64,000 nt of DNA, from NCBI GenBank assembly GCA_030272155.1, contig CP126192.1, forward strand, positions 1,026,501 to 1,090,500, in the 5' to 3' direction. The stretch's first letter is position 1, and the number at the start of each line of letters is the position of its first letter. Made by a program: the position numbers and the translations under genes. The notes beneath the pieces were generated by a model that saw nothing but the letters and a program-made list of their open reading frames with translations, did no database searches and was not told where the DNA came from. Shown here one piece after another: positions 24,501 through 35,051 of the stretch. Origin of the DNA: Tetradesmus obliquus. Taxonomy: Eukaryota; Chlorophyta; Chlorophyceae; Sphaeropleales; Scenedesmaceae.

Positions 24501-24792
24501 CCGTGATGTTGGCAGCAGCGGTGACACTGGCGGCAGGAGCAGCAGTCACGCACACGCAGCCAGCAGCACTGGAGGCACGGCCAGCGGCAGCGGCACCGAC
24601 GCTGACACTGACAGCAGCAGCGACAGTGGCTGTGGCGGTGCCGCCGCCGACAGTCTAGGCGACTTCAGCTGTGACAGTCTAGGCGACTTCAGCTGTGACA
24701 GTCTAGGCGACTTCAGCTGTGACACCAGCCGCGAGCGTGCCAAGCGCCAGCGGGACATGGAGCAGGCCACGGTCGTGTGGTGGATTGGCTAG
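16261..24792 (+). CDS. Repeat-rich gene B: giant Gln/Ser protein with tandem-duplicated domain, SAP-like segment and SC-T-R repeats
   Basis: Unrecognised family, paralogous to gene A. Proposed exons: 16261-16297 (tentative, phase-1 donor), 16967-19903, 20311-21999, 22257-22472, 22777-23028, 23259-23546, 23808-24218, 24278-24792; about 2114 residues. Every intron is phase 1 and every internal exon is a multiple of three. Exon 2 carries a roughly 240-residue domain twice (17641-18360 and 18719-19470), sharing QLL[ED]FGA.LE, CMAMIDNEL, LSDLPCDLLQRYHDML and QQRLDEARREGRSSDAA. A SAP-like segment follows (FTVTQLRQAMQ, AHLAQQLADAGVMPPFEG). Exon 3 is built of degenerate repeats ending in [MVLI]QQQ. 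Exons 4-6 are Ser/Asp/Gly linkers. Exon 7 holds three Cys-Arg repeats (GGDSCNTNRQRALRAREL, CDSCDTNRRRAMRKREL, GEYSCNTARERALRQREL) and exon 8 a fourth. If the 59-nt last intron is not spliced, the protein ends at the TAG at 24275-24277. A nuclear or structural role is a guess. Confidence 0.6.
17641..19470 (+). repeat. Internal tandem duplication of a ~240-residue domain in gene B
   Basis: Copy 1 spans about 17641-18360 and copy 2 about 18719-19470. They are separated by a Gln/Ala-rich and acidic linker that is also partly duplicated: both linkers have QQPQLQQPQ, an E/D run and a Q-x-Q cluster before the domain. Conserved blocks are listed under gene B. The copies have diverged clearly, so the duplication is old compared with the CAG slippage around it. 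Confidence 0.85.
20330..21950 (+). repeat. Degenerate 30-60 residue repeats punctuated by polyQ in gene B exon 3
   Basis: At least nine units of the form A-A-[ED]-[SGN]-[MVIL]-Q-Q-Q occur, for example AAESMQQHL, AVDGMQEQH, AAEGVQQQQ, AADNVQQQL, AADGLQQQH and AAESMQQQA. They are spaced by Ala/Gly/Asp linkers. Several have expanded into CAG runs of 10-17 triplets (20596-20630, 20793-20830, 21107-21150, 21481-21515). Confidence 0.75.
24649..24720 (+). repeat. 24-nt tandem repeat x3 encoding DSLGDFSC
   Basis: Three identical in-frame 24-nt units lie directly before the last Cys-Arg repeat of gene B. Gene A has one copy of the matching segment (DSLGEYSC), so this is a recent expansion of the front half of the repeat. 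It also supports this frame as coding, because the unit is a multiple of three and the frame stays open. Confidence 0.9.
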
Positions 24793-26305
24793 CATGCTAC
24801 GTGAGCTGCAGCTGCTGGTGCTACAGCTGCTGGTGCTACAGCTGCTGGTGCTGCAGCTGCTGCAGCTGCTGCAGCTGCTGCTGCTGATGCTGCTGCTGCC
24901 GTGTCAGCCCTCCAGCAACGCCAGACGGCTAAGGATGGCGGCTGGCCACCACGTGCAGCTGCAGCGGTTTGTGCGCAGCTCACCAAGGTGTCGGCCAGCG
25001 CGCCACGGCGGCAACAGCCTGCATGGTTCAGGCTGTGCATCGTGCTGGTGCTGCCGGGCACGTGCAGGGGCCTGCTGTGCAGCAGCATGATTGCTGATAG
25101 GCGAGCAACGTGATGTAGTAGAATGGCACAGTCTCATGTGCTCGCATTGGTGTTACATGCCGCTGGCAGGATCTCCGAGCATCTACACATGGTTGCGAGC
25201 ATCGTGTGCACCGAGTATCATTTCACCTGCTTCCAACAAGCTGGGACGGGTCAGCTGCGCAGTTGCGGATCTTGCTGGAGCACTGTATAGTTCAGGGCAG
25301 CATCAGCAGATGTTAACCACACGTCAAGGTGGCAACGTACAGGATTTGCACACGCATGCATTGTTTGTCAAGTTGCACACATTGTACAGCGGATGTTGTG
25401 AGGCAGCTGTCCTGATGCTGAGTTGTATAAATTTGCATGCACCACAGCTCTTATCGCACAAGCATGCAGTACCACAGGAAGAGGTCCAGCACCTTGCGTG
25501 CCCTATTGGCTAGCAGCTGACGCGGCAGCGCTATTGCCGGCAGTTTGCATCTGAGTGTTGCGGGAAGGGTCCGCCGCCACGAGGCCCAAACCTCTTGTGT
25601 TGTTGCCGCTCAACCAAAGCACGGTGCAGCATACTCGCGTGCTTGAAAGAGGCGCACAAAGAATGTACGATGAATAGCAGGCAATCAGTACCCTGGCAGG
25701 GGCCATGGGAAGTGAAGCTGTGAATTGTCCAACGCTTCTTCGGTTACCACAGCCAAGCGCTATAACAGCATTGCGCAATGCTGCTGCTTGCAGATTGGCA
25801 TCCAACCTTGCTGTCCAGCATGTGCACACATGTGTGCACATGCACATGTGCACCCAGCTTGATGTAACAGCTTGGATGCCAACAATTGTGCCACTGCCAC
25901 AGCAGCCAATATTGAGAGTGGCAGGGACTGAGCACATCAAGCCGCCCGCACAGCTAATAGCACTGCTGGGACTGTGAACCGCAGGCTCCCAACACTCAGC
26001 AGCTCTTGCGGCAGAGCGCTTGCGAATACAGACTGGACAAGGCAACAGCTGCGCACAGGCCGCAGCAACCAATGAAGACAGCCAACCATAAGTTGCGCTG
26101 CAAAGATACCAACTCATAGCAATACAGGACTTGCCTATAGCAAGTGTTCTATGCACCCTGTCTATTGGCCAACATGCGCTTCTCGTGCAGCGCATCTTGC
26201 CAGGAAGTGCAGCTGCTCACGCTGTAGACGGCACAGAACATCACACTACTTCAAGCAATGCTTTGGCAGCTTGCACAGCTGCACATTAATGCAAACAGCA
26301 CCTCT

Positions 26306-26349
<44 letters not shown>

Positions 26350-26487
26350 GCCGGCCTGCTGCAGCTGTGCACTAACAGCCTGCTGACCACACCACCAGCC
26401 GAGGTTGCCGGCTTCAGCCATGCATACACCCTAGCCAGCTGCTGAGTACAGCCATGACAACGCTGCTGCGTCTGCTGTAGCTACGCT
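24793..26487. other. 1.7 kb without a recognisable gene
   Basis: It lies between the 3' ends of gene B (plus) and the thioredoxin reductase gene (minus), so both 3' UTRs should be here. A minus-strand ORF at 25503-26195 is open for 230 codons but has no recognisable motif. A palindrome-containing hairpin (25795-25882) and a CTG run (26305-26347) are the only structures I see. Confidence 0.4.
25795..25882. repeat. Hairpin with 11-nt arms enclosing a 26-nt perfect palindrome
   Basis: TTGGCATCCAA at 25795-25805 is matched by its reverse complement at 25872-25882. Between them, 25818-25843 is a perfect alternating TGTGCA/CACATG palindrome. The alternating purine-pyrimidine stretch could form a cruciform or Z-DNA. 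It may be a small foldback element or a fortuitous microsatellite palindrome. Confidence 0.7.
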
Positions 26488-26636
26488 TCAGGCCAGCACC
26501 AGCTCTGGTGACTTTGCTGCCTCCGCGCTGCCGTTGCCGTTGGCTGCTGCTGCTGCTGCTGCTGCCGGCTCCTCCTCCACCTCGCCCTCAGCCTCCAGGA
26601 AGCGCTCCACCTCCAGCGCTGCCATGCAGCCTGCGG

Positions 26637-26685
<49 letters not shown>

Positions 26686-29322
26686 GGTCGACAGCAGCGG
26701 GCATGGCAAAAAGCAGCCGACAGGAGAATTCAACGCCAGGCAATGCAAACCACAGCAGGGCAGGGCACAGCATGTCTGCTGAGCATGCCGATGCATGCAG
26801 ACCCGTGCAAGGTGCACAACGTTCAACCAGGCCTGCGCAGCTCACATACAGGTGCCACTCTGCGTCCGACATGTGCTGAATTGAACTTTGCAAGGCCCGT
26901 CCCACATCCCACCCATGCCCTCCAGCCCCCATATCACACCCTGCCCAGCCCGCCCACCTGAGCCTGCCGCGGTAATGGCCTGCCGCCACTTGGCGTCCTG
27001 CACGTCGCCCGCCGCGTACACGCCCACCACGCTGGTGGCGGTGCTGTCGGGCGCGGTCACGATGTAGCCGGCCGCGTCCAGCTCCACCTGGCCGCCCAGG
27101 AACTTGGTGGCGGGCTCGTGCCCGATGGCGAAGAACAGCCCCGCCAGCGGCACGTCGGTCACCTCGTTGCTCTTCACGTTCTGCACCTTGACGCCGCCCA
27201 GCAGGCCCTTGTCGTTGCCGTACGCCTCCACCACCACGCTGTCCCACAGCACCTGCAGGCACGGCAGCAACGCAGCAGGCGCAGCCGCGTCAGCACCACT
27301 GCTAAAGCCTCCAAAACGGGATATACTACCACATAGAGCGCAAGGTTCAGTAAAGACGCGCACTGCAGCACCGGGCACAGTAGCTGGGCACAAGGCCACA
27401 TACACGCACAACGAGCTGCTGCTGCTGCTGCTGCTGCCACTGCTGCTGCCCGCCAGCCGCACCTTGATCTTGGGGTGCTCCAGCGCGCGCTGCCGCATGA
27501 TCTTGCTGGCCCTGAACTCGTCACGGCGGTGGATGATGTATACCTGGCGGCAGCAGGCAGGCGAGCACAGGCAAAATATGGACGAGGGCAGCTATGTCAG
27601 CGCCAGCAGTTTGTGCAAGACATAGTTGGCATCATGTTTGACTAGCATCTGCTTCTCCTTGAAGTAGGCAGTCGCAGCCTTTGTCTGCAGACCTCTACAT
27701 GCCTGGCACCGGATGCAACACATTGCTGCTGCTGCTGCTGCTGCTGCCTGCCACGCTGGCGCAGTCCGCCACCTGCCCTGCCCTGCATGCAGCTGCGCCC
27801 CATGGCACGCCCCAACCCACCCACCCCAGGCCGGCCTCACCTCGCTGCCGTACTTGGTGAGGAACAGCGCCTCCTCCATGGCTGAGTCGCCGCCGCCAAT
27901 CACCGCGATGGGCTTGTTGCGGAAGATGGGCGCGGCGCCGTCGCAGACCGCGCACGCGGAGATGCCCTTGTTCCAGAAGCCGCCGTCCTCGTCGCTGCCC
28001 TTGAAGGGCAGGCGCTTGGCCACCGCGCCCGTGGCGATGATCAGCGTCTGCGCGGTGACCTCCTTCTCGTCCGTCCAGAACTTGAAGGGCCGCCGCGACA
28101 GGTCCACCTTGTTGACCGTCTCTGTGAAGATCTGCGTGCCAAAGCGCAGGCTCTGCTCGCGGAACCTGCGAAGAGGGGACGGGCAGCGAGCGGCAGCAGC
28201 AGCGGAGCAAGGCGAGTGGCGCAGGGTGGGAAACAGGCGAGAGCATTTGCAATACATGTCAGCTTCAAACGTCAGCTGCTAGGCGCGCATACAGATCACT
28301 CCTGCCGTAAACAGACCAGCAACCTGCAGATGCTGTCGCAATGCACAGCTGTAGCACAACTACGCTGCTTGGAAAACAGCAGCCAGCATGCAAGTCGACC
28401 GCTGCCTCATGGCCGCCGCCTCGCTGCACACTAACGGATGCTCCCGTCCTGCAACTACGCTGTTACAGCAGCCTGCTCTCAGCAAGGCAGGCCTGCGCTG
28501 CTGCCGCTGCCGCCCGCTCACTTGTTGCACAGCTCTGGCCCCATGATGCCGTCGGGGAAGCCAGGGAAGTTCTCCACGTCGGTGGTGGTGGTCAGCTGCC
28601 CGCCCGCAGCGATGCCGTTGGCCAGCCAGCCCTCAAAGATGATGGGCTGCAGCTCAGCGCGCGCGCAGTAGATGGCTGCAGCGGATGAAGCAGCAGCAGG
28701 CGCAGCACGCCAAGGCAAAAAAGGCCGAACAGGTCACTAGGTGCACATGCAGCAGTACAGTGGCTGGCACTGAGGCTGCTTGAAGTGCATGCAAACAGTC
28801 CTGCAAGTGGAAACCCATGCAAGTGGAAAGCCGTGCAACTGCAAGAGTAAGCAGCAAGACGTAAAGGCTGGCTTCAATCTCTGCATGGAGAGCAGCTGCG
28901 CGCAACCGACACGTACAACAAAGTCAACTGGATTGTCATCAACCCACCAGCTGTGTGTGCTGCAGGGCCAGAGCCTATGATGGCCTGCAGTGGCACCAGT
29001 GGCTTGTGTCAGCTCCATAGCGTGGTCAGTAGCATATGCACAGCACAGCTCAGCACATGTGCCACATGAATTGCATACACCCTGTTTGCATGTGCAACTG
29101 CTCTGCCAGTCGCAGGCACTGCAGTAGCTGCAAGGAGGTCTGGTGAATTCCATGTGTATGATGTGCAAACGTTGCTTGATGGAGCCAGAAGCAGCCCAGC
29201 TTCCGGAGCGATTGCATTCAGAACAGTTGCAGCAGCCGCAGGTGTGAACAGTGTGTGGCCTGCTCCTGCCCCTGCTGGTTTGAGCCACTTACCACTTTGG
29301 TTGACAGCTTCTCCAGTGCCAT
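26488..29322 (-). CDS. NTR: NADPH-dependent thioredoxin reductase (low-Mr plant/bacterial NTR type)
   Basis: FAD enzyme that passes electrons from NADPH to thioredoxin. Exons (minus): 29322..29293, 28984..28948, 28675..28522, 28165..27841, 27543..27463, 27252..26958, 26630..26488; 354 residues with all phases consistent. Two very small exons supply the N-terminus: [10 protein letters not shown] (30 nt) and [12 protein letters not shown] (37 nt), the FAD-binding GxGxxA fold. Then follow [17 protein letters not shown], the redox-active CAVC (Cys 145/148), the NADPH fold [19 protein letters not shown], and the second FAD motif [14 protein letters not shown]. It ends [11 protein letters not shown] plus a 30-residue acidic/Ala tail. 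There is no transit peptide and no thioredoxin domain, so it is an NTRA/B-like rather than NTRC-like form, expected in cytosol and/or mitochondria. It lies head to head with ISCU. Identity is very secure. Confidence 0.95.
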
Positions 29323-29757
29323 CGTAAGTAACGCCTTTGAAAACCTAATCTTGATAAGATTTAGCAGCCGTGCAAGCGATCCAGCTCGTGCGTGTTCAAA
29401 ACCAAGTAGGGCGCGGGCTACCTTCTGGAAGTACAATTTACTCCGCAGCACGTGTTCGAAGATATTCTGCCACTGATTAGCCACTGCAAGCACCATGTTT
29501 TGCAACCGTGCTGAGCTGGGCGGTTCTGCAGGGGTGACCGTGTGACAAGCCCTGCACATTCATAACCACTTTGATCCCCTGCGTGCGCGCAAGCTAGGCC
29601 GCACATTTATACAAAGTGAACGCAGTACGCTTTGTGAACCGTTCACCGAGCTCGATTGTGCTGCATTGTCCAAACCTCTCACTGCTGTTCCAACAAATTG
29701 AGCTTCATTAGGCTGGTCAAAAGTACAAATCTTGTGCTTTGAAGTTCGCGTACTACC
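29323..29757. promoter_or_regulatory. Shared divergent promoter region, NTR / ISCU
   Basis: The two start codons are only 435 nt apart and face outward. The stretch is AT-richer than the coding exons and free of CAG repeats, and must hold both promoters and 5' UTRs. I find no clear TATA box. A GTGAACC / GGTTCAC-like pair occurs near 29633-29646. Confidence 0.6.
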
Positions 29758-30592
29758 ATGCTGAGTCGCGTAGCTGCGAGCTCGCTTCAGGCGTTCCTGG
29801 GGCAGGGTGCCCCTACAGGATGCTTGGCCGCTGCGTCTCGTCTGTACCACAAGAACGTTGTGGATCACTATGAGAGGCCTAGGAACGTTGGAAGCTTTGA
29901 TAAGAATGACCCCAATGGTGGGTAGCTGCTCCATGCACAGCACACTAGCAGGGGCAGCTGCAGCAGCAGCAGCAGCAGCAGCAGGACTGCTCGGCAGCAC
30001 AGAATCTGCTTCGTGTATGCTGTGCGGTCATGCTGGCAAGCTCAGCAGGATAGAGGTGCTGCGACAGCTTAGTCCTGAGTGCCATTCGGGTATTGTTGAC
30101 ATGATGCCTGCAGCTCTAGGCAATACAACCACTTGCTGCGTCGATCGCTCAGCAGCTGCTTGCAACTTCTTCCCAGCCACTGCTGCTCGCAGCCACTGCT
30201 GCTCCCAGCCACTGCTGCTCCCAGCCACTGCTGCTGAACACATTGCAATCTTTGCATGCACAATGGCTGCTGCCGCTGCAGTGGGCACGGGCCTGGTGGG
30301 CGCGCCCGCGTGTGGTGACGTGATGAAGCTGCAGATCAAGGTGGACGACGAGGGCAACATCGTGGACTCCTGCTTCAAGACCTTTGGCTGCGGCTCCGCC
30401 ATCGCCAGCAGCAGCGTGGCCACTGAGTGGGTCAAGGGCAAGAGCCTGGAGGAGGTGACCACCATCAAGAACAGCGACATCGCCAAGCACCTCAGCCTGC
30501 CGCCCGTGAAGCTGCACTGCAGCATGCTCGCGGAGGACGCCATCAAGGCGGCAGTCAAGGACATCAAGGCCAAGCGCGCAGCACAGGCCTGA
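29758..30592 (+). CDS. ISCU: Iron-sulfur cluster assembly scaffold ISCU (mitochondrial)
   Basis: Scaffold on which [2Fe-2S] clusters are built by the NFS1/ISD11/frataxin complex before HSPA9/HSC20-type chaperones pass them on. Exons 29758-29917 and 30282-30592 (phase 1) give 156 residues. The first 30 or so residues (MLSRVAASSLQAFL.., ending SRLYHKNVV) form an Arg/Ser/Ala-rich mitochondrial presequence. YHKNVVDHYERPRNVGSFDK is the standard start of the mature protein. Ligand cysteines are C64 (PACGD, with the conserved Asp), C90 (TFGCGSA) and C133 (LPPVKLHCS). Their spacing of 26 and 43 equals that of human ISCU, and LPPVK is the chaperone-binding motif. The single intron carries a 16-nt tandem repeat. 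Nothing is missing or unusual in the protein. Confidence 0.97.
30174..30237 (+). repeat. 16-nt tandem repeat x4 in the ISCU intron
   Basis: Four copies of CAGCCACTGCTGCTCC, the first and last with end variation, lie 45 nt upstream of the ISCU acceptor. A CAG triplet run sits earlier in the same intron (about 29955-29985). Both are intronic and should not affect the protein. Confidence 0.9.
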
Positions 30593-32845
30593 GCAGCCGG
30601 CACAGCACAGCAGCTGAGGCGCAACACCAGCCTGGGCAGCTCGGGGGCGGCAGCTTCGCTCGGGGGCAGCCCGAGTTTGCAGGGGCGTGTGTCAGCTGCC
30701 TGGCGGCAGCCATCAGCTGGCGGCTGGGGTTGGCTGGCCAGCGTGCTTGCGAGTGTGAGGTGGCAGCCGCGCTTGCACCTGCCTGGCAGGAGCCGGCAGC
30801 ATGGCAAGCGCATGTTCCATGTTGGCGAGGGAGCTTGTGATGTGCAGAACTCAATCCTGTTCTAAGAGCTGATGTGTGTTGATGCGGCAGTGCATGCCCA
30901 GTGGTGCAGGCCTGTCGCAGCTGGCGTGCCGGGGGCTGGGTGGGGCGTTGCTGCGGCTGCAGGCATGACCAGCTAGCGCATGCTGGGCTGCTGCTTGTGC
31001 AGATGCTTTGTGGCAGCGGCTGCTGTTGTTGGCATGTGCAGCATATGTGCAGCATATGTGGCAGTGCAGTTGACCTGCCGCGTATGTATTATGCAGAATT
31101 ATTGCGCGCCGCATTGTTGGCAAGGATGGTCAGGATGTGTCAGATGCGTTGAGTATTGGGATGTCGTTGTGATTGCAGTCTCACCGCCCAGCTATGGCTA
31201 GGTATCGTCTGCATTCCGTGTATTTGCACCGACAGTGACAGTGTATTTGCAACGACAGTGAAGGCCAGCATGTTTCGTATGGCTGCACACCCAAAGTGTT
31301 GAGGGGTGATGCATTGCCAGAGCATGTGCCACGGCACCTCCCCCTCGCAGGGCGCGTGCTACTGTGCCTGTCACAGCTATCTGTGGTTGCGTCGGAACAC
31401 GTTGATCTGCTGAGTTAGTCATGGTTGTTTTGTTCTGGACGATCAGTGTCAGTGAGGTAATACACATGTGTGTGTGTGGCTTGAACAGTGTGGCTAGCAC
31501 GCTGTGGCTTGCACACTGGATGGGATGTAAACAGGCTACACTGGCCTTTTGTTGGGTGGCGCAGCATGTTTGATGAGTGATTGTCAGCGACAGTGGGTGA
31601 CAGTCGGTACGTGCAGCGTTCTTGTTGTGGCGTCTCAATTACTACTTCATAGTATGAAGTGTCCGCATAGGAACAGGGATGTTTGGCCATCCACTGCTGA
31701 TGGAGGCTGTGCCTTCGAGCGCACGCAGTTGCGTTCATGTAACTGTCATATATAATGTTCCTCCCAGCAGTTTGTCACAGAAGCCTTGAAAACTGTTGTA
31801 GACCATGATAGACTCTATGTATGTGCATTGGTTAACAACTGATGCTGGTACAGCAAAGTGATGGCACTGCTGCCGGGCACCGTGGCCTCCGGGGACCGCA
31901 CTGACCAGGTGCTGTGTTACAGATCAAACACAGGTAAAACAGGAACACATATAGGAGCAGGCCCTGCTCCGGGAGCAGAACCGCAGTTTAACATCTGAGG
32001 TTCAAGCAGCCATGGTGCCGGGGCCCGTCTTCTCTATGTGAGTGCTCATCACGTTGCATCATGCTCGCTTGAAATGTCTGACCTGCATGCACGCTGTAAC
32101 TCGTTATGCTGCTGACCTTGATAACATGGCGATCCTGCTGCAGCACCCACTGCTCACGCAGATTCTACAGATTGCACTTGTCACCAGTAGTCCAGCAGGC
32201 CGATATTTATCTGTTGAGTGGTTGTGGGATTTATCACCTGAGAAGTCGCACGTTGATGACAAGTGTATGGATTCCAACTGCTGATCTCTCTGCAGCTGCA
32301 GGCGTTGCTGCAGTCCGCCTGCAGCCATCAGTCAGATGCGTGCGCAGAACCATACGCCGGAACCACTGCAGAGCCGTTGTAACCAGCGCGAGGTCTGCGG
32401 CTGCTGCTGTGAGAGCTATAGCCGCAACATGACAGGTTCAAGGGCTGTACATATCAGGGTATTACAAGGCCAGTGCTGGTAAGTCACCACCTGACCTAGT
32501 AGGCACGATCTGGGGTGGTCTCGAGGCAACGTACGCGTGAAGAGATGTATAGTCTTCATCTGTGAAGTATTGCGGTGAGCGGACGCTGTACGGATCACAT
32601 CAGGGTGCAGGGGGCGTAACACGTGAGTTCCGAGTGACACGAGAGTGGAAATGATTCAGTCCGAGGCACACAATCACTTTCAGCTACACAGCACCTGTGA
32701 GGTCAAGCTGAAACAAACGTCAGCTATATCGTTGCAGGACCGTAGTTAGTGCTAGGGTTTCAACCGAGATCACGTTTTCGATCACAAGCAGCAGGATCGC
32801 ACTGCAAAACCCACCACTGCAAAAAAACACCATTGTCTTTTCAGC
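30593..32845. other. 2.25 kb without a recognisable gene
   Basis: 3' flank of ISCU and upstream region of the coiled-coil gene. The 31.1-32.8 kb part is AT-rich and looks non-coding on both strands. A short GC-rich island at about 31861-31910 could be read as an exon (ATGGCACTGCTGCCG.., then a CAG|GTGCTG donor), but nothing connects to it. Confidence 0.4.
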
Positions 32846-35051
32846 ATGGATGAGAGGCTGCGTGCCAGGTACAGGCAGATCATGGCGGAGCTGCGCCTGC
32901 TGCGGGTGCCAGCACCGCTGCGTCTCGCTGTAGCCTACACCAACAGGCACCGCGACGGGATTCACTACGATATCGACCACCGTTCGGGCAAGACGGAGAC
33001 GAAGGGTGAGCACGACCTTTAGACTGCTGCCTTGCCACCTTCTCCACTCATGCAGCAGGCTGCATGGTGCCAGGGTGGGCGGGATGAGGCGGGCGCTCCT
33101 GTAATTCAATACAACCCTCAGAAGGAAGCGTTCACAACACTGCTGATGTTGATGAAATGTCGTGTCAAAATGTTTCATGCTTGTTCTGCATTGGGCTGAA
33201 GATGCTTCTGGCCAATTTGCAATGTCAGGACTGTTGCTGATGCTGCTTTCCACCCTGGGATGTCATCTGCTGATGCTGATGTTGGTACATGCAGTGACGT
33301 CAGCCATCGCTGTCCTCAGAAGCTGTGCAGTGGACGCCAACATGCACCACATACTGGGCAGGCTGGGGAGGTACTACAAGTGGCAGGCGGATGCAGACTG
33401 TTCCGAGGACGAAGAGGATGCAGTTGCTGCACCTGGCACGCCAGTGCACAGCGGCATGCATCTGCCTGAAGTGCGCGTGACGCGCGGAGCTGACAGGCGC
33501 GCTGCTGCAGATGCAGCAGCCCCGGCAACAGGTGCGGGCACCTCGGCTGCAGCCAGCCAGCGCGGCAGGAGGGCGCAGCCGCAGCAGCGCGCAGCAGCAC
33601 ATGAGCTGGAGCAGCAGCAGGAGCAGGAGCAGGACGACCTCAGCGACGCTGATGAGGCGGAGCTGGAGGCAGAGCTGGAGGCAGAGCTGGAGGAGGTGCG
33701 TGCCTGAAGCTGTTTATGTGTGCTCGCAAGTTCACGGCAAGGGCACAGCTCCGTCCAGCAACCGCTGTCGCCACCTGCTCTTTCACTGGCTGCTGCACAT
33801 TTGAAATCTACCCCGCGGCTGTAGCCACTTGCAGAAGCAAGAAGCCTCATTGCCGCAGCGATGTCTGATGGGTCCATGGGCATCCCCTTGCCTGCCTGTG
33901 TGGCAGGTGCGAAGCTTGAGCTGTAGGCTGCTTGCCTGTCGTGTTTTGCACCGTGTAGTGCCCGCAGGACCCTGCGAGCACGGCGCAAAAGCTGCAGCGT
34001 GGCCTGGTGTGCTGGCGTGCGGCGGAAGCCAAAGTGGCGGCGCTGCAGCGCGGGGCGGCGCTGATAGTGGCGTCCAAGAAGGCCGAGGTGGGCGAGGCAC
34101 ATGGGCTGGCTGTGTGCGGGGCTGGGCAGGCAGGCCTGTCTCAGCTGCAGTAAATGATCTGCCCTGCCTACCAACCTTAGAGGTGTCTTACATCTGGTGT
34201 GCTGCATGTTGCGATTGCATGTTGAGCCAGCTGATGTGTTTAATTTACACGTTGTCACAACGTTGCCTTGTTGCACCGCTGCTGCTGCCGCTGCTGCTGC
34301 TGCTGCTCCTGCTGCTGCTGCTCCTGCTGCTGCTGCTGCTGCAGTGGGACAAGCAGCTGGACAAGTTCGAGGAGTCACCTGATGGTGAGGCACACTGCTG
34401 GCTACGCTGATATGAACGGCGATAGTTAGATGCTAGCAGCGTTGCAGCGTGCTCAGCCTGCACACAGCCTGTGACTGCGCTGTGCCTGCCTGCTTACTTG
34501 GCCAAGCTGGACACCAGCTAATAAACATGGTGTCTGCCAGATGCATACTTGAGAACATGGAGCAGGTCTCAAGCATGCAGCTGGTGCACACCTTGCCTAC
34601 TACCTGGTGCACACCTGCTGAATGGCGTCAGGCCCATCCACAACATCTGGCATTGCGCCTGACAAACTGTTCCTTGCCGCTCCTGCCGCGTCACCTTGGC
34701 GCAGAGTCCGCTGCTGCTGGCGCCTGTCGCGCGCAGCTCATGCGCCAGCGCGACACAGATGTGACGGCGCTGCGCCGCCAGCAGCAGCAGCGCATTGCGC
34801 CAGCGCTGCGGCGCCTGAAGCGGAAGATTGACGCGGCCAAGTGCAGGTGCAACCAGCTGGAGAACGCGCTGCGTGCGTGCCCCGATGGGCGCATGCTGCT
34901 GCTGATGACGGCACTCACGCCTGCTGCAAGCGGCTCGTGGCTGCTGCACTGGCTGCAGCGGTGCCTGATGGCAGTGGGCGGCTTCGTGCTGGTTGTGCTG
35001 CTGTTCAGCGCCTGCAAGCTGTGCTGGGTGGGCTCGGCAGCCGCCAAGTAA
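32846..35051 (+). CDS. Unknown coiled-coil protein with C-terminal membrane anchor
   Basis: No family recognised. Exons: 32846-33005, 33331-33695, 33968-34087, 34345-34384, 34705-35051; 343 residues with consistent phases. The N-terminal region (RLRARYRQIMAELRLLRVPA, then YDIDHRSGKTETK and NMHHILGRLGRYYKW) looks like a small folded domain. Residues 85-175 are acidic, Ala- and Gln-rich with three ELEA repeats. Exons 3-5 form heptad-like helices (LQRGLVCWRAAEAKVAALQR; LRRLKRKIDAAKCRCNQLEN). The last 35 residues contain one hydrophobic helix (CLMAVGGFVLVVLLFSACKL) and only about 10 residues after it. That is tail-anchored topology, cytosolic side N-terminal, on the ER, mitochondrion or Golgi. 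A TGTAA polyadenylation-like word lies at 35291, about 240 nt past the stop. Confidence 0.7.

Noticed and set aside
25503-26195. 230-codon minus-strand frame
   Set aside because: No motif, odd composition (many Cys and Thr), crosses the palindromic hairpin; probably chance in GC-rich DNA.
31861-31910. GC-rich island with ATG and a possible donor
   Set aside because: No downstream exon with matching phase could be found.
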